This document shows positions 10,500-19,176 of a stretch of 64,000 bases of DNA, in pieces; position 1 is the stretch's first letter, and every line of letters begins with the position of its first letter. The notes below the pieces were generated by a model. That model did no database searches. It saw only the letters and a list, made by a program, of their open reading frames with translations, and was not told the origin of the DNA. Origin of the DNA: Roseiarcus sp963784805 (lineage in GTDB: Bacteria; Pseudomonadota; Alphaproteobacteria; Rhizobiales; Beijerinckiaceae); assembly GCA_963784805.1 (NCBI GenBank), contig CAWASR010000025.1:62001-126000 (forward strand), in the 5' to 3' direction. The position numbers and the translations under genes are program-made.

Positions 10500-12140
10500 A
10501 TGAGCCGCGCAGATAACCCAACCGAGCTTCGCTTCGAGCCTCCGGGCCCCGGCTCCTGGGAGCTCGACCCGGTCCATTTTCCCCGTCCGGTGACCCGCTA
10601 TTTCCGAGAGACGCATTTCGAGCCGTTCCGCCGCGGCGTTCAGGACTTCGCGCGCTTCTATGGCATGCTGATCGACGGGCTCGAGTACAGATTCGTCAAC
10701 GGCTTCGCCTACAGAACCGTGACGCCGGCCGCGCCGGAAGAGATGCCGGCGCGTTTTCAGCGCGCGGAAGAGGTGTTCAACGGGAAACTGTGGCGCGAAC
10801 AGCTTCGCGATTGGGATCAGTCCGTCAAGCCTGCCGCAGTCGCCATTCACCGGGAGCTGCAGTCGGTCGATCCCGAAGGGCTCTCGGAACAAGAGCTGAT
10901 CGCCTATCTGACCCGGTGCCGCGACCACCATGCGAGGATGATATCCCAGCATATGCGCTTCACCGCCGGGGCCGTGGCCCCGATAGGAGACTTCCTCGCG
11001 CATGTCGGCGACTGGACCGGCATCCCGCCCGCCGAACTCCTCGGCCTAATGCGCGGGGCCGCGCCTGTGTCCGCCGGGGCCTCGGGCGAACTCGAAAGCC
11101 TGATCGCGGCAATGGCGAAGGACCCCCGGGCTCAGGAGCTTCTCGCCTCCAAGGGCGAACCCGGGCGCGTGCTCGAGGGGCTGCGCTCGCGCGAGGGCGA
11201 AGCCGGCGCCGCCATGTCCGCCTATCTCGACCTGGTCGGAAATCGGCTGCTCGACGGTTTCGACATCTCGGAGCCCACCGCGCTGGAGTTGCCCGATGTG
11301 TTGCTGCGGGCGATCCGCATCGCGGTCGCGGGAAAGGAGCACGGGGCCTCCGACATCGATGAGAAGATCGCCGGCGTCCGCAGCCGCGTGCCCGAGACGC
11401 GCCGGGCCCAGTTCGACGAGCTGATCGGGGAGGCGCGGCTGATGTATCGCCTCCGCGACGAGCGGGGCGTGTTCAGCGACATCTGGGCCTCGGGGATCAT
11501 GCGGCGAGCCGTGCTCGCAGGCGGCCGGCGCCTCGCCGCCAAGGGGCGGATCCGGGACGCCGCCGACCTCGTCGACGCCGGTTTGGACGAGATGCGGGCG
11601 CTGTTGTCCGGCGCGGACGGGCCCTCGGCCGAGGAGCTGGCGGCGCGCGCCGAATACCGCGCTTCGCACCGCGCCAAGGAGGCCCCCGCAACGCTGGGGC
11701 CGCCGCCCCCGCCGCCGCCAGACCTGTCAGGCTTGCCGCCTGCCCCCGCGCGGATGATGCGCGCGATCGGCGTCGCGCTGGGCTCGCTGTTCGGCAGTTC
11801 GGAAGCGCCGCACGAGGAGCACAAGCTGCGCGGGCTGGCGGCGAGCCGGGGCGTCTACGAAGGGCCGGCTCGCCGGGTGTCGAGCCCCTCCGAGTTCGAT
11901 CGCATCGTCCGGGGCGACGTTCTGGTCACTGAATCGACGACCGAGGCGTTCAACATACTCCTGCCGTTGCTCGGAGCGATCGTCACCGACAGCGGCGGCC
12001 TTTTGTCCCACTCGGCGATTGTCGCGCGCGAATATGGCATTCCCGGCGTGGTCGGAACGCGCGAGGCGACCGGGCGGATCGCCGATGGCGTGCGGGTGCG
12101 CGTCGACGGCGACGCCGGCGAGGTCACGGTGCTCGGATGA
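10500..12140 (+). CDS. PEP-utilising phosphohistidine-domain protein (phenylphosphate-synthase alpha-like)
   Basis: A 546-residue protein preceded by a GGAGG ribosome site. The C-terminal 90 residues form a swivelling phosphohistidine domain: TDSGGLLSHSAIVAREYG contains the Ser-His pair, with His at residue 504, followed by IPGVVG, as in PEP synthase, PPDK and rifampin phosphotransferase. The roughly 400 residues before it are mainly helical and end in a Pro-rich linker (near 395-415). They would form the acceptor-binding part. The protein lacks an ATP-grasp domain, which is supplied by the next gene, overlapping by ATGA. This is the gene order of phenylphosphate synthase (His subunit, then ATP subunit). 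The acceptor is unknown; rifampin-phosphotransferase-like activity is the alternative. Confidence 0.75.
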   Translation: MSRADNPTELRFEPPGPGSWELDPVHFPRPVTRYFRETHFEPFRRGVQDFARFYGMLIDGLEYRFVNGFAYRTVTPAAPEEMPARFQRAEEVFNGKLWREQLRDWDQSVKPAAVAIHRELQSVDPEGLSEQELIAYLTRCRDHHARMISQHMRFTAGAVAPIGDFLAHVGDWTGIPPAELLGLMRGAAPVSAGASGELESLIAAMAKDPRAQELLASKGEPGRVLEGLRSREGEAGAAMSAYLDLVGNRLLDGFDISEPTALELPDVLLRAIRIAVAGKEHGASDIDEKIAGVRSRVPETRRAQFDELIGEARLMYRLRDERGVFSDIWASGIMRRAVLAGGRRLAAKGRIRDAADLVDAGLDEMRALLSGADGPSAEELAARAEYRASHRAKEAPATLGPPPPPPPDLSGLPPAPARMMRAIGVALGSLFGSSEAPHEEHKLRGLAASRGVYEGPARRVSSPSEFDRIVRGDVLVTESTTEAFNILLPLLGAIVTDSGGLLSHSAIVAREYGIPGVVGTREATGRIADGVRVRVDGDAGEVTVLG

Positions 12141-12952
12141 AGAAGGTCGTCCAGCTCGAGAAGGCGCAGGAAACCGCCATTTTCGGCTCGAAAGCGGTCG
12201 GGCTGGGGCAGGCGATGCGGGACGGTCTTCCGGTCCCGCCCGGCGTCGCGCTTTCGGGCGCGATCGTCGAAGCCGTGGCCGCCGGGGAGGATCGCGCGAT
12301 CGAAGAGGTCTGCAAATGGGTCAGGCCGCTCGGCGGCCCGCTGGCGGTCCGCTCGTCGGCAGTGGACGAGGACGGCGCCGACGCGAGCTTCGCGGGGCAG
12401 CACCTGACCCTGCTCAACGTGCCGTCATGGCGGGAGGTCGGCTCCGCGCTGGGCGAAATCTGGTGGTCGGCGAACTCGGATTCGGCGATCACCTACCGGC
12501 AGCGCGTCGGCCTCTTCACCCGCCCGAGCATCGCCGTGGTCGTTCAGGCGCTCCTGGGCGCCGAATCCGCCGGGGTCATGTTCACCAGGAACCCGGTGAC
12601 CGGGGCCGACGAGCGTGTGATCGAGGCGAGTTGGGGGCTCGGCGAGGCGGTGGTCGCGGGGATCGTGATCCCGGACCACTTCCGGGTGGACCGTTCGGGT
12701 CAGGTGCTCGAGCGCACGCCGGGGCTCAAGAAAATTGCGGTCCGCGGCGTTCCGGACGGCGGCACGGTGGAGGAAAAGGTCCCGCCCGAACTCGTCGAGC
12801 GACTCTGCCTCGACGACGGCCATCTCGACCAGCTCAACCGCCTCGCCGACCGATGCGAGCACATCTACGGTCCCGACCGGGACGTCGAATGGGCGCTCGC
12901 CGGGGGGACGCTCTACCTCCTTCAGTGCCGGGCGATCACCCGGGCTGGGTGA
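12137..12952 (+). CDS. PEP/pyruvate-binding ATP-grasp subunit of a split dikinase
   Basis: A 271-residue stand-alone ATP-grasp domain of the PEP-synthase N-terminal type. Visible motifs are KAVGLGQA near residue 19, LAVRSSAVDEDGADASFAG with the nucleotide-binding Arg near residue 75, SAGVMFTRNP, EASWGLGEAVVAG and the closing YLLQCRAIT. In this family the domain transfers phosphate from ATP to the mobile His of the partner. It has no His domain of its own, and its ATG overlaps the stop of the His-domain gene, so the two polypeptides almost certainly act as one enzyme. It is shorter than the corresponding phenylphosphate synthase subunit but includes all core motifs. Confidence 0.82.
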   Translation: MKKVVQLEKAQETAIFGSKAVGLGQAMRDGLPVPPGVALSGAIVEAVAAGEDRAIEEVCKWVRPLGGPLAVRSSAVDEDGADASFAGQHLTLLNVPSWREVGSALGEIWWSANSDSAITYRQRVGLFTRPSIAVVVQALLGAESAGVMFTRNPVTGADERVIEASWGLGEAVVAGIVIPDHFRVDRSGQVLERTPGLKKIAVRGVPDGGTVEEKVPPELVERLCLDDGHLDQLNRLADRCEHIYGPDRDVEWALAGGTLYLLQCRAITRAG

Positions 12953-13089
12953 CAGCCGCGGGTCGCGCCGTAAGGTCGCCTGAAGGGTGCGCGCCGGTTG
13001 GCGAGCTTGCGTCCCATTCTCGATTCTGATTTCGTCGCGACCGAGCATGAGCCAAAGATTGCAGCGTCGGCGAGGAAGGATCGGCCCGA

Positions 13090-13629
13090 ATGCGAGGCGC
13101 CCCGGTTGAAGTTCTGCAGCGCGTCCTGCTGTTCGCCGATCTCAACAAACGCGAAGTCCAGAAAATTGCGCGCGAGTTCAAGCCGCGCCGCTTCGCCAAG
13201 GGCGAGACCGTGGTCAAGGAAGGCTCGGGCGGCGCCGCCTTTTTCGTGATCGAATCGGGCGAGGCGACGGTTTTCGTCGGCGGCCGCGAGAACTCGACCC
13301 TGAAGCCAAGCGACTATTTCGGCGAAATCGCCTTGTTCGACGAAGGCCCGCGCATGGCGACGATCGTCGCCGCGACCGATCTCGTCTGCTACGGGCTGAC
13401 CTATTGGGACTTCCGCCCGCTCGTGGAGGAAAACGGGGTGATCGGCTGGAAACTGCTGCAGCGGATGGCGAAGCTGCTGCGCGTGAACTCGGGAAGACCC
13501 GTTCAAACGGGTGTCATGACAGCCCTGCGCGTTCGATCCTGCTCTCGACCAGGAGCGGCAGTGCGCAGACCCCGGATTTCGCCCGCCGGCGATTCGCCGC
13601 TAGCGCTTGCGCGGACGCCCATAAGATAG
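13090..13629 (+). CDS. Cyclic-nucleotide-binding domain protein
   Basis: A 179-residue protein. Residues 1-130 form a Crp/PKA-type sensor domain: EVLQRVLLFADLNKREVQKIA, then FAKGETVVKEGSGGAAFFVIESGEA, and a phosphate-binding cassette FGEIALFDEGPRMATIVA that keeps the Glu and Arg which hold cyclic phosphate. No DNA-binding domain follows. The last 45 residues are Arg/Pro/Ser-rich and look unlike a folded protein; a frameshift or read-through near 13,500 is possible. It follows the split dikinase by 137 bp on the same strand with an AGGAAGG ribosome site and may be its regulatory subunit, taking the place that a CBS-domain protein has in phenylphosphate synthase. Confidence 0.8.
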   Translation: MRGAPVEVLQRVLLFADLNKREVQKIAREFKPRRFAKGETVVKEGSGGAAFFVIESGEATVFVGGRENSTLKPSDYFGEIALFDEGPRMATIVAATDLVCYGLTYWDFRPLVEENGVIGWKLLQRMAKLLRVNSGRPVQTGVMTALRVRSCSRPGAAVRRPRISPAGDSPLALARTPIR

Positions 13630-13698
13630 CCCGGCCGGCCGGCCACGACGGCGAAACATAAAGCCCGGAAAAAAGCGCGATCGGCGTGAAAACTCGCG

Positions 13699-14877
13699 TC
13701 AACGGTCGGGGGCGAGGGTGCGGGCGACGCGACGCCCCGAACCGTCCACGAAACCGCGCGGCTCGTCGTTCGAAGGCCCGGCGAGCGCGCCCGCGTCACG
13801 CCGGCCGAAGCGCGCACGAACTCCCGGGCCACGCTCTTCCCGACGATCGGTCGATTGCCTTTCCGCGAACAGGCGTGTCACTTCGCGCCCGAGCCGTTCG
13901 ATCGCCTCCCGCAACGCCGCATCGTCGAGGTTGACCGCGCCGGAGGCGCCGGGCGCGGCGATCCCGTCTTTTTGGCTCTCGCCTTTCCGCTGCGCCGCGT
14001 CGTCGCCGACGCGCGCTCTTCTCAGAAGAGCCTCTCGTTCGGCCAGCATGGCGAGCTGGCGGCTGTTCTCGATCAGCGCTTCCTCTCGGGCCTGCTCGCT
14101 GTGAGCGAGCCTCGATTCGAGCTCGCCCAGGCGGCGGCGGTTCTGCTCGCGTTCGGCCCCGACGCTCGACGCATTCTCGCTCAGTTGCTGGTTTTGGAGC
14201 AGGGCGTCGCGCAACTGGCTTTCGAGCCGGCGGACTTGCGCCAGCTGCTCGGCGATCGCATCCGTCAGCTGGACGCGGGTCGCTTCCGCTTTCTCGGCCG
14301 CCGCTTTCGCCGATCGCGTGAGGTCCTCGAACCGCCCTTCCATGTTTTCGCTCTTGGCGGTCAGAATCGCAATTCGCGCACGATCGCGGCTGGCTTCCGC
14401 CTCGAGCTCGATCTGTCGAGCCGTCGCCGCGGCCTCGGCGACATTGGCCCGATCCCGCTGAACGAAGGCGTCGTTGAGCGCGATCTGACTGGCGCCCAGC
14501 CCGGCTTCGAGATCTCGACGCCCGGCTTCTCGCTCGGCGATTTCGGCGTTTTGATCGGCGATTATGCTGACGTGTTCGGCGGCCGCGGATTCCAGCGCGA
14601 GGATTTTGACCGACTGCCTGCCGACATCGGCGCGCAGCTGGCGGGAGGCGTCATCGCTCAGCGCGAGCCGGCGCTCGAGCCGCACCCGTTCAACCGCGTT
14701 TTGAGCGCGCAGCGCATCCCTTTCGGCGTTCGCCTGCTTTTCGGTCGCCGGCGCCCGCAATCGCGCGCGCGCCTCGGACAGCCGGGTCGCCCGTCGCGCA
14801 ATCGTAGGGATTCCCACCACTGCGATCAGGCAGGCGGCCAGAAATCCGATCGCAAAGTAGAGCCCTTGCTCGACCAC
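13699..14877 (-). CDS. Membrane-anchored coiled-coil protein
   Basis: About 392 residues from a GTG at 14877 (VVEQGLYFAIGF); a longer frame starts at 14922. A single N-terminal membrane helix (GLYFAIGFLAACLIAVVGIP) is followed by some 250 residues of heptad-rich coiled coil dense in Ala, Glu, Arg, Leu and Gln. The C-terminal part is low-complexity, Arg/Gly-rich. Proteins with this EQGLYF-type anchor and long coiled coil are widespread in Hyphomicrobiales but have no assigned role; a structural or division-related function is only a guess. It is convergent with the cNMP-binding gene, 69 bases apart. Confidence 0.72.
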   Translation of the reverse strand: MVEQGLYFAIGFLAACLIAVVGIPTIARRATRLSEARARLRAPATEKQANAERDALRAQNAVERVRLERRLALSDDASRQLRADVGRQSVKILALESAAAEHVSIIADQNAEIAEREAGRRDLEAGLGASQIALNDAFVQRDRANVAEAAATARQIELEAEASRDRARIAILTAKSENMEGRFEDLTRSAKAAAEKAEATRVQLTDAIAEQLAQVRRLESQLRDALLQNQQLSENASSVGAEREQNRRRLGELESRLAHSEQAREEALIENSRQLAMLAEREALLRRARVGDDAAQRKGESQKDGIAAPGASGAVNLDDAALREAIERLGREVTRLFAERQSTDRREERGPGVRARFGRRDAGALAGPSNDEPRGFVDGSGRRVARTLAPDR

Positions 14878-14988
14878 GCCGCCCTGTCCAAAACTTCGGT
14901 GCGCTGCGCCATCTTCGCACAAGGGCTGGTTGCTGCAAAGCCGGTGAACCGGCCGGGCCGTCGAGCCCTGAAGCGACCGCCCTCCCGG

Positions 14989-15561
14989 TCAGAACGGGTT
15001 CCAGGTCGCATTCTGGGTGAACTTTAAATAGTTGACGTTGACCCCGAGGCGGTAGCCCAGACCGGTGCGGATCGGAACGACGATCACGTCGCCGGAGTCC
15101 AACGCGGTGAAGCCCAGGCCCCCGATAAAATACGCCGAACCGTCGACCCCGCCGAAGCGGCGGAAAATCGCCCGCACCGCCGGCAAATTATAGACCAGCA
15201 TCATTGTCCGGTCGCCGTCCGCGCCGGCGTCGAAGCCGATCGACGGCCCTTGCCAGTATATGTGCTGGTCTCCGGCGTTGCGCGTATACATTTTGCCTTC
15301 GCCGTAGCGCAACCCGCCCACGAACGCGCCGGAGGCCTCTTGCCCGAGGATATAAGCGTTCGGCAGGCCCCAGCGGCGGGCCGCTTCCTGAACCACCTCG
15401 GCCAGGCCGCGCGAAACGCTGCCAAAAAATCGATGGCCGTTGTCGACGATTTCCTCAGCGGAAAATGTAGGCGGAGCATCGGCTCGCGCCGTCGGCGCGA
15501 AGCCGACGGCGCCGACCGCCGTCGCCATCGCCAGAAGGTTTCTGCGCGTCACGTCTGTCAT
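14989..15561 (-). CDS. eipA: EipA family envelope protein (DUF1134)
   Basis: A 190-residue exported protein. The leader carries a twin-arginine-like TRRNLLAMA motif and ends at ADA near residue 28. The mature part matches DUF1134: FSAEEIVDNGHRFFGSVSRGLAE, GEGKMYTRNAGDQHIYWQGPSIGFDAG, and the closing GLGYRLGVNVNYLKFT. EipA proteins of Brucella and Caulobacter are small periplasmic beta-barrel-like proteins needed for envelope integrity. The ATG at 15561 is preferred over an in-frame GTG two codons earlier. It stands alone, 128 bp downstream of cysQ in the same direction. Confidence 0.9.
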   Translation of the reverse strand: MTDVTRRNLLAMATAVGAVGFAPTARADAPPTFSAEEIVDNGHRFFGSVSRGLAEVVQEAARRWGLPNAYILGQEASGAFVGGLRYGEGKMYTRNAGDQHIYWQGPSIGFDAGADGDRTMMLVYNLPAVRAIFRRFGGVDGSAYFIGGLGFTALDSGDVIVVPIRTGLGYRLGVNVNYLKFTQNATWNPF

Positions 15562-15689
15562 CAACACTCTCCTCGAGGCCGGCGCCTGGCCGGCGCGCTC
15601 TAAGCGTTTCGCCCATTGCGCGACCAGTCCAATGCGTGTCGTCCGCCCCCCGGATCGGTCGATAATCGCGCATTCCCGTTGACAGGAAA

Positions 15690-16544
15690 TTAACGATGCC
15701 CGAAACGCCTTGCCGCCGCAGCGTCGCCCCAGGCCACGAACCCGCCGTTGCGGAGGTCATGGTCGATCTTTCCGTAAGCGAGCGGATTGCCGGAAGCATC
15801 GAGGACGACCCCGCCAGCGGCGCGCAGAACGGCGTCCGCCGCCGCCGTGTCCCATTCCATCGTCGGGGCGAATTGGGGATAGACGTCGGCCAATCCTTCG
15901 GCGATCAGGCAAAACTTCAACGACGACCCCGCCGATCGGCGCTCGGCGATCGGCAGTCCTTCGAGAAACGCTTCGGTTTGGGCGTCGCCATGCGAACGGC
16001 TGGCCAGAGCGACCAGAGCGGGAGGCGCGGGGCGGGTATGAACGCGCCGGCGCGGAGCGCCCAGCGGCGCGTGCGCCGCGACTGGCGCCTCACAGACGAA
16101 GGCGTGGTCGCCCCCGAACCATAGCCGGCCGATCGCGGGCGCATAAACGGCCCCGGCGGTTGGCCTTCCCCTATCGACGAGCGCGACGTTGATCGTGAAT
16201 TCGCCGTTGTGCGCGATGAACTCCCGGGTGCCGTCGAGCGGATCAACGAGAAGAAATCTCTCGCCGATGGTGAGGGGATTTCCGGCCGACGCGGATTCTT
16301 CCGCCACCACCGGCAAAGGAGGAACGGCGCGGGCGAGACGCTCACAAATGATCGCTTCCGCGCGTCGGTCCGCGAGCGTGACCGGGCTGCCGTCCGATTT
16401 CAAGTCGATGTCGCAGCCGCGCTCATAGATCTGCATGACCGCAGGACCAGCCGCCACGGCGGCCTCCGCCAGGTAGAGCGCGATTTCGTCGCGGGTGGAG
16501 CGGTCAAAGTCGAAGGACTGCGCATTTGCGCCAGAGGTGACCAA
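15690..16544 (-). CDS. cysQ: 3'(2'),5'-bisphosphate nucleotidase CysQ
   Basis: Hydrolyses 3'-phosphoadenosine 5'-phosphate formed during sulfate assimilation. The inositol-monophosphatase fold is seen in KSDGSPVTLADRRAEAII, VVAEES (metal Glu), DPLDGTREF (metal Asp residues) and MEWDTAAADAVLRAAGG. The open frame extends far upstream (to 16784), but relatives begin close to the segment TRDEIALYLAEAA, so I place the start at a TTG at 16544 (284 residues). No ATG is available in the right place, which makes this start uncertain. The gene is divergent from chpT, and the long frame would overlap it. Confidence 0.85.
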   Translation of the reverse strand: MVTSGANAQSFDFDRSTRDEIALYLAEAAVAAGPAVMQIYERGCDIDLKSDGSPVTLADRRAEAIICERLARAVPPLPVVAEESASAGNPLTIGERFLLVDPLDGTREFIAHNGEFTINVALVDRGRPTAGAVYAPAIGRLWFGGDHAFVCEAPVAAHAPLGAPRRRVHTRPAPPALVALASRSHGDAQTEAFLEGLPIAERRSAGSSLKFCLIAEGLADVYPQFAPTMEWDTAAADAVLRAAGGVVLDASGNPLAYGKIDHDLRNGGFVAWGDAAAARRFGHR

Positions 16545-16765
16545 TGCGACCTCCCCTTCAGTGGAATGCGCATGCAACCCCGGCGCGCCCAACTTGGCGA
16601 GCGCGACCGCCGGAGTCGGAGCGGACCGGCAAAATTCGACTCCGGAAAGGCGTCGCGGTCGGCGAACGAATCGGGTAGACAGGCAAAAGGCAACGAGTCC
16701 GGTTCGGCGACGCGGGTTTGCGGCGCCGACCGGTTGGCATTGACCATAGGATCGACCGCTTGACA

Positions 16766-17461
16766 ATGGCGTCTCTAGCCCCACTCGACCTTGCCGCTCT
16801 CCTGTGTTCCCGTGTCTGCCACGACGCGATCAGCCCTGTCGGCGCGATCATCAACGGTCTCGAAGTGCTTGACGGCGAAGATGACGAGGAAATGCGCTCT
16901 TTCGCCATGGACCTGATCAAAAAGAGCGCAATTTCGGCCTCGGCGCGGCTCCAGTTCTGTCGTCTCGCCTTTGGCGCGGCGGGCTCCCTGACCGCCGCAA
17001 TTGACACCGGCGATGCGGAAAATGTGGCGCGCGGTCTCCTCAGCAACGACCGCACCACGTTGCAATGGAACGCCCATCGCCGGCTCGCGCCCAAGAACTC
17101 GGTCAAACTGTTGCTCAATCTCTGCTTGATCGCGGCCTCGTCCGTGCCCCGCGGGGGCGTCATCGTCGTCGATCTGGAAGGCGAAGGCGAAGCGATGGGC
17201 ATGCGGGTCGAGGCGAAAGGCGCTAATGCGCGTCTGTCGCACGGCGCCGCGGACCTGTTGTCGGGCGCCTCCGCGGTCGAAACCATAGACGGCCACTCGA
17301 TACAGCCCTATTACGCGACACTGCTGGCCCGCGAGTGCCGCATGACGCTGGAGACGTCGACCGAGCCGCAAGCGGTTATCCTGTCCGCGAAGCCGCGCGC
17401 TGTCGGCGGCCCCGGGACAGAGACCGTGAGCCTGGCCGATGGACCGCGTCTGGAGACCTGA
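16766..17461 (+). CDS. chpT: Histidine phosphotransferase ChpT
   Basis: A 231-residue cytosolic phosphotransferase of the CckA-ChpT-CtrA/CpdR cell-cycle relay, specific to alphaproteobacteria. The helical hairpin LLCSRVCHDAISPVGAIINGLEVL places the phosphorylated His at residue 19, with the HD pair and the conserved P and N following. The C-terminal part resembles a degenerate GHKL domain that does not hydrolyse ATP. The ATG at 16766 is chosen because it begins MASLAPLDLAALLCSRV as in relatives; an upstream ATG in frame would overlap cysQ. A single-domain response regulator lies 356 bp downstream on the same strand. Confidence 0.9.
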   Translation: MASLAPLDLAALLCSRVCHDAISPVGAIINGLEVLDGEDDEEMRSFAMDLIKKSAISASARLQFCRLAFGAAGSLTAAIDTGDAENVARGLLSNDRTTLQWNAHRRLAPKNSVKLLLNLCLIAASSVPRGGVIVVDLEGEGEAMGMRVEAKGANARLSHGAADLLSGASAVETIDGHSIQPYYATLLARECRMTLETSTEPQAVILSAKPRAVGGPGTETVSLADGPRLET

Positions 17462-17817
17462 AGGACGGGCCTGGATCATGACGCGATTTCGTTGAATTGA
17501 GTCATGCCTGAGAGTCCCTGAAAACGCGGGATCTTTGCGAAAAAACCGCGGCGACATCTCCGGAATCCCGCTCAATCGCGTTTTTGCCGCCTCGAACCGA
17601 TCTGAACGATCGCGCTTTAACGCTCGTTAACCGACATTCAGCATAGTTGCACGGCATAGTTGCGCCGCGGTCGTCGGACCGGGGCGGCCGGTTTCCGGAT
17701 TCCGCGCGTTCGAGCGCTGCGGACAGGAGGCGACCGCCCTGGATGACCGAGCGTTGTTCGCGTTTCGCCTCGCGATCATGGCGCAAGTCAAGGCCGAAGA
17801 CCTGACGGGAGCGTGGA
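17462..17817. other. Intergenic region with near-CtrA box before the response regulator
   Basis: No gene is visible. Besides the palindrome at 17475-17508, the stretch TTAA-CGCTCG-TTAA at 17617-17630 resembles a CtrA site, whose consensus spacing is seven rather than six bases. GTTAAC is the usual right half. A link to CtrA is tempting because chpT is adjacent, but the spacing defect keeps this weak. Confidence 0.35.
17475..17508. repeat. Degenerate intergenic palindrome (RPE-like), copy A
   Basis: CATGAC at 17477-17482 pairs with GTCATG at 17501-17506 around GCGATTTCGTTGAATTGA. The segment resembles the rhizobial intergenic palindrome with core ATGATGCGATTTCGT. A related copy lies at 35295-35332. 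Confidence 0.5.
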
Positions 17818-18183
17818 ATGCGGCAGGTTCTGATAGTGGACGACTCCGCCGTCGTGCGGAAGATCGCTCGACGCATTCTCGAGAATATGGGTCTGCGAAC
17901 CTCGGAAGCCTCAGACGGCGGTCAGGCGCTCGCGGCCTGCTCGTTTTCGATGCCGGACGCCGTCCTGGTCGACAGCAGCATGCCGGTGCTCGACAGTTTC
18001 GAATTTGTCCGGCGGCTGCGTCGCATGCCCGGCGGCGATCGACCGAAAGTCGTGTTTTGCGCCAACGAATACGACGTTTCCCAGATCGCGCGGGCGATGC
18101 ACGCGGGAGCAAACGACTTTATGATGAAGCCTTTCGATCGCGAACTCTTGCAATCGAAATTCGCGGGCGTTAGCGCGCACTGA
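17818..18183 (+). CDS. Single-domain response regulator
   Basis: A 121-residue receiver domain with no output domain. Acidic pocket residues D8-D9, the phospho-acceptor D52 in LVDSSMP and K104 in MMKPF are all present. The usual Thr/Ser switch after strand beta-4 appears to be Ala82 (FCANEYDV), whereas relatives I recall read FCTTEND. This may change how phosphorylation is transmitted. Its place after chpT suggests a partner in the same phosphorelay, like CpdR or DivK, though other kinases are possible. It is convergent with the DUF4167 gene, with only 14 bases between the stops. Confidence 0.87.
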   Translation: MRQVLIVDDSAVVRKIARRILENMGLRTSEASDGGQALAACSFSMPDAVLVDSSMPVLDSFEFVRRLRRMPGGDRPKVVFCANEYDVSQIARAMHAGANDFMMKPFDRELLQSKFAGVSAH

Positions 18184-18197
18184 CGGGCGCGGCGCGG

Positions 18198-19176
18198 TTA
18201 CTCGGCGACCGGAGGCTCGTCGCCGATCGCGGGATCGCGGCTCTCCATATCGGAATCCGTCGCCGCGGAGCCGTTGAACCCGTAAGGCGACCTGAGGCGG
18301 CGACGTCGGCCGCGGCCGGGAAAGCGGCCCTCGGCGGACGCCGGCTCGCGCGTAGCCAGGTCCGATTCGGGCGCCCCCGCCGGCGTCGTCATTGCGTCCG
18401 CCACAGGCACAGGCTGAGTTTCGGCTGTTTCGGCGCCGCCCGGTCTTGTCCCGCCCGTAATGAACGAGGGAAGATTCGTCGAATTCGACGGCCTCGGCCG
18501 TCCCTTCTCGTCCCGGCTGCGGCGATCCGTCGCGATAAGGCCGGAAATCGCGCGGGCGTCCGTCGCGGCCCTGTCGATTGTCGCGGTAGCCGTCAGGCCG
18601 CTCCGCGAACGGACGGTCGGGACGTGGACCACGGTCGGGAAAGCGATTGCCCTGCCGGTCCTGGCGGTTCGGGTATCCGCCCTGGTCTTTTGGTCCTTGG
18701 CGATCCGCTTCGAACGGCGAGCGCTCGATATAGGGCTGCGGGGCGTTCGGCGCCGGGCTGGGTTGCGCCTGAGGCCCATGCTGCTGCTGTTGATAAAGGC
18801 CGCCCGCCCGCTCCGAAGGCGAGGCGAACCGGTCCGACAACCCGCCTACATCATCGTCGTCGTCGAGATCGTCGCCGCTGACGTCTCCCGCTTGGCGGGG
18901 CTGGCCGCTCTGGGCCAAAGCCTGCGCGGCCTGGGCCGAGGCGATCAGGCGAAAATAATGTTCGGCGTGCTGGAGGTAATTCTCGGCCGCCACCGGATCG
19001 CCCCCGGTATGAGCATCGCGCGCAAGCTGGAGATATTTCTCCGCCACGTGATGGGCGTTGCCCCAAATCTTAACGTCAGGGCCATTGGATTCATAGGAGC
19101 GCGTCAAGGGGTTGGGCCCCCGCCGGTTGTTCGTCGGCCTGTTGTTGCGCATCCTCTTATTCTGGCCTGGTCTCAT
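18198..19176 (-). pseudogene. DUF4167 protein gene with a frameshift
   Basis: The N-terminal DUF4167 domain starts at an ATG at 19176 (MRPGQNKRMRNN) and contains GPNPLTRSYESNGPDVKIWG and HHVAEKYLQLARDAHTGGD. The low-complexity Arg/Gly/Pro/Asp-rich middle follows. The typical end LPSFITGG plus a basic stretch GRGRRRRLRSP and a PPVAE terminus lies in another frame, ending at 18198, just before the response regulator stop. One frame change within about 18470-18540 joins the two parts. Unrepaired, the N-terminal frame runs on through the response regulator locus, which is unlikely. The cause may be an assembly error or a true mutation. DUF4167 proteins are thought to bind RNA or ribosome-related partners, but this is not established. 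Confidence 0.75.
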
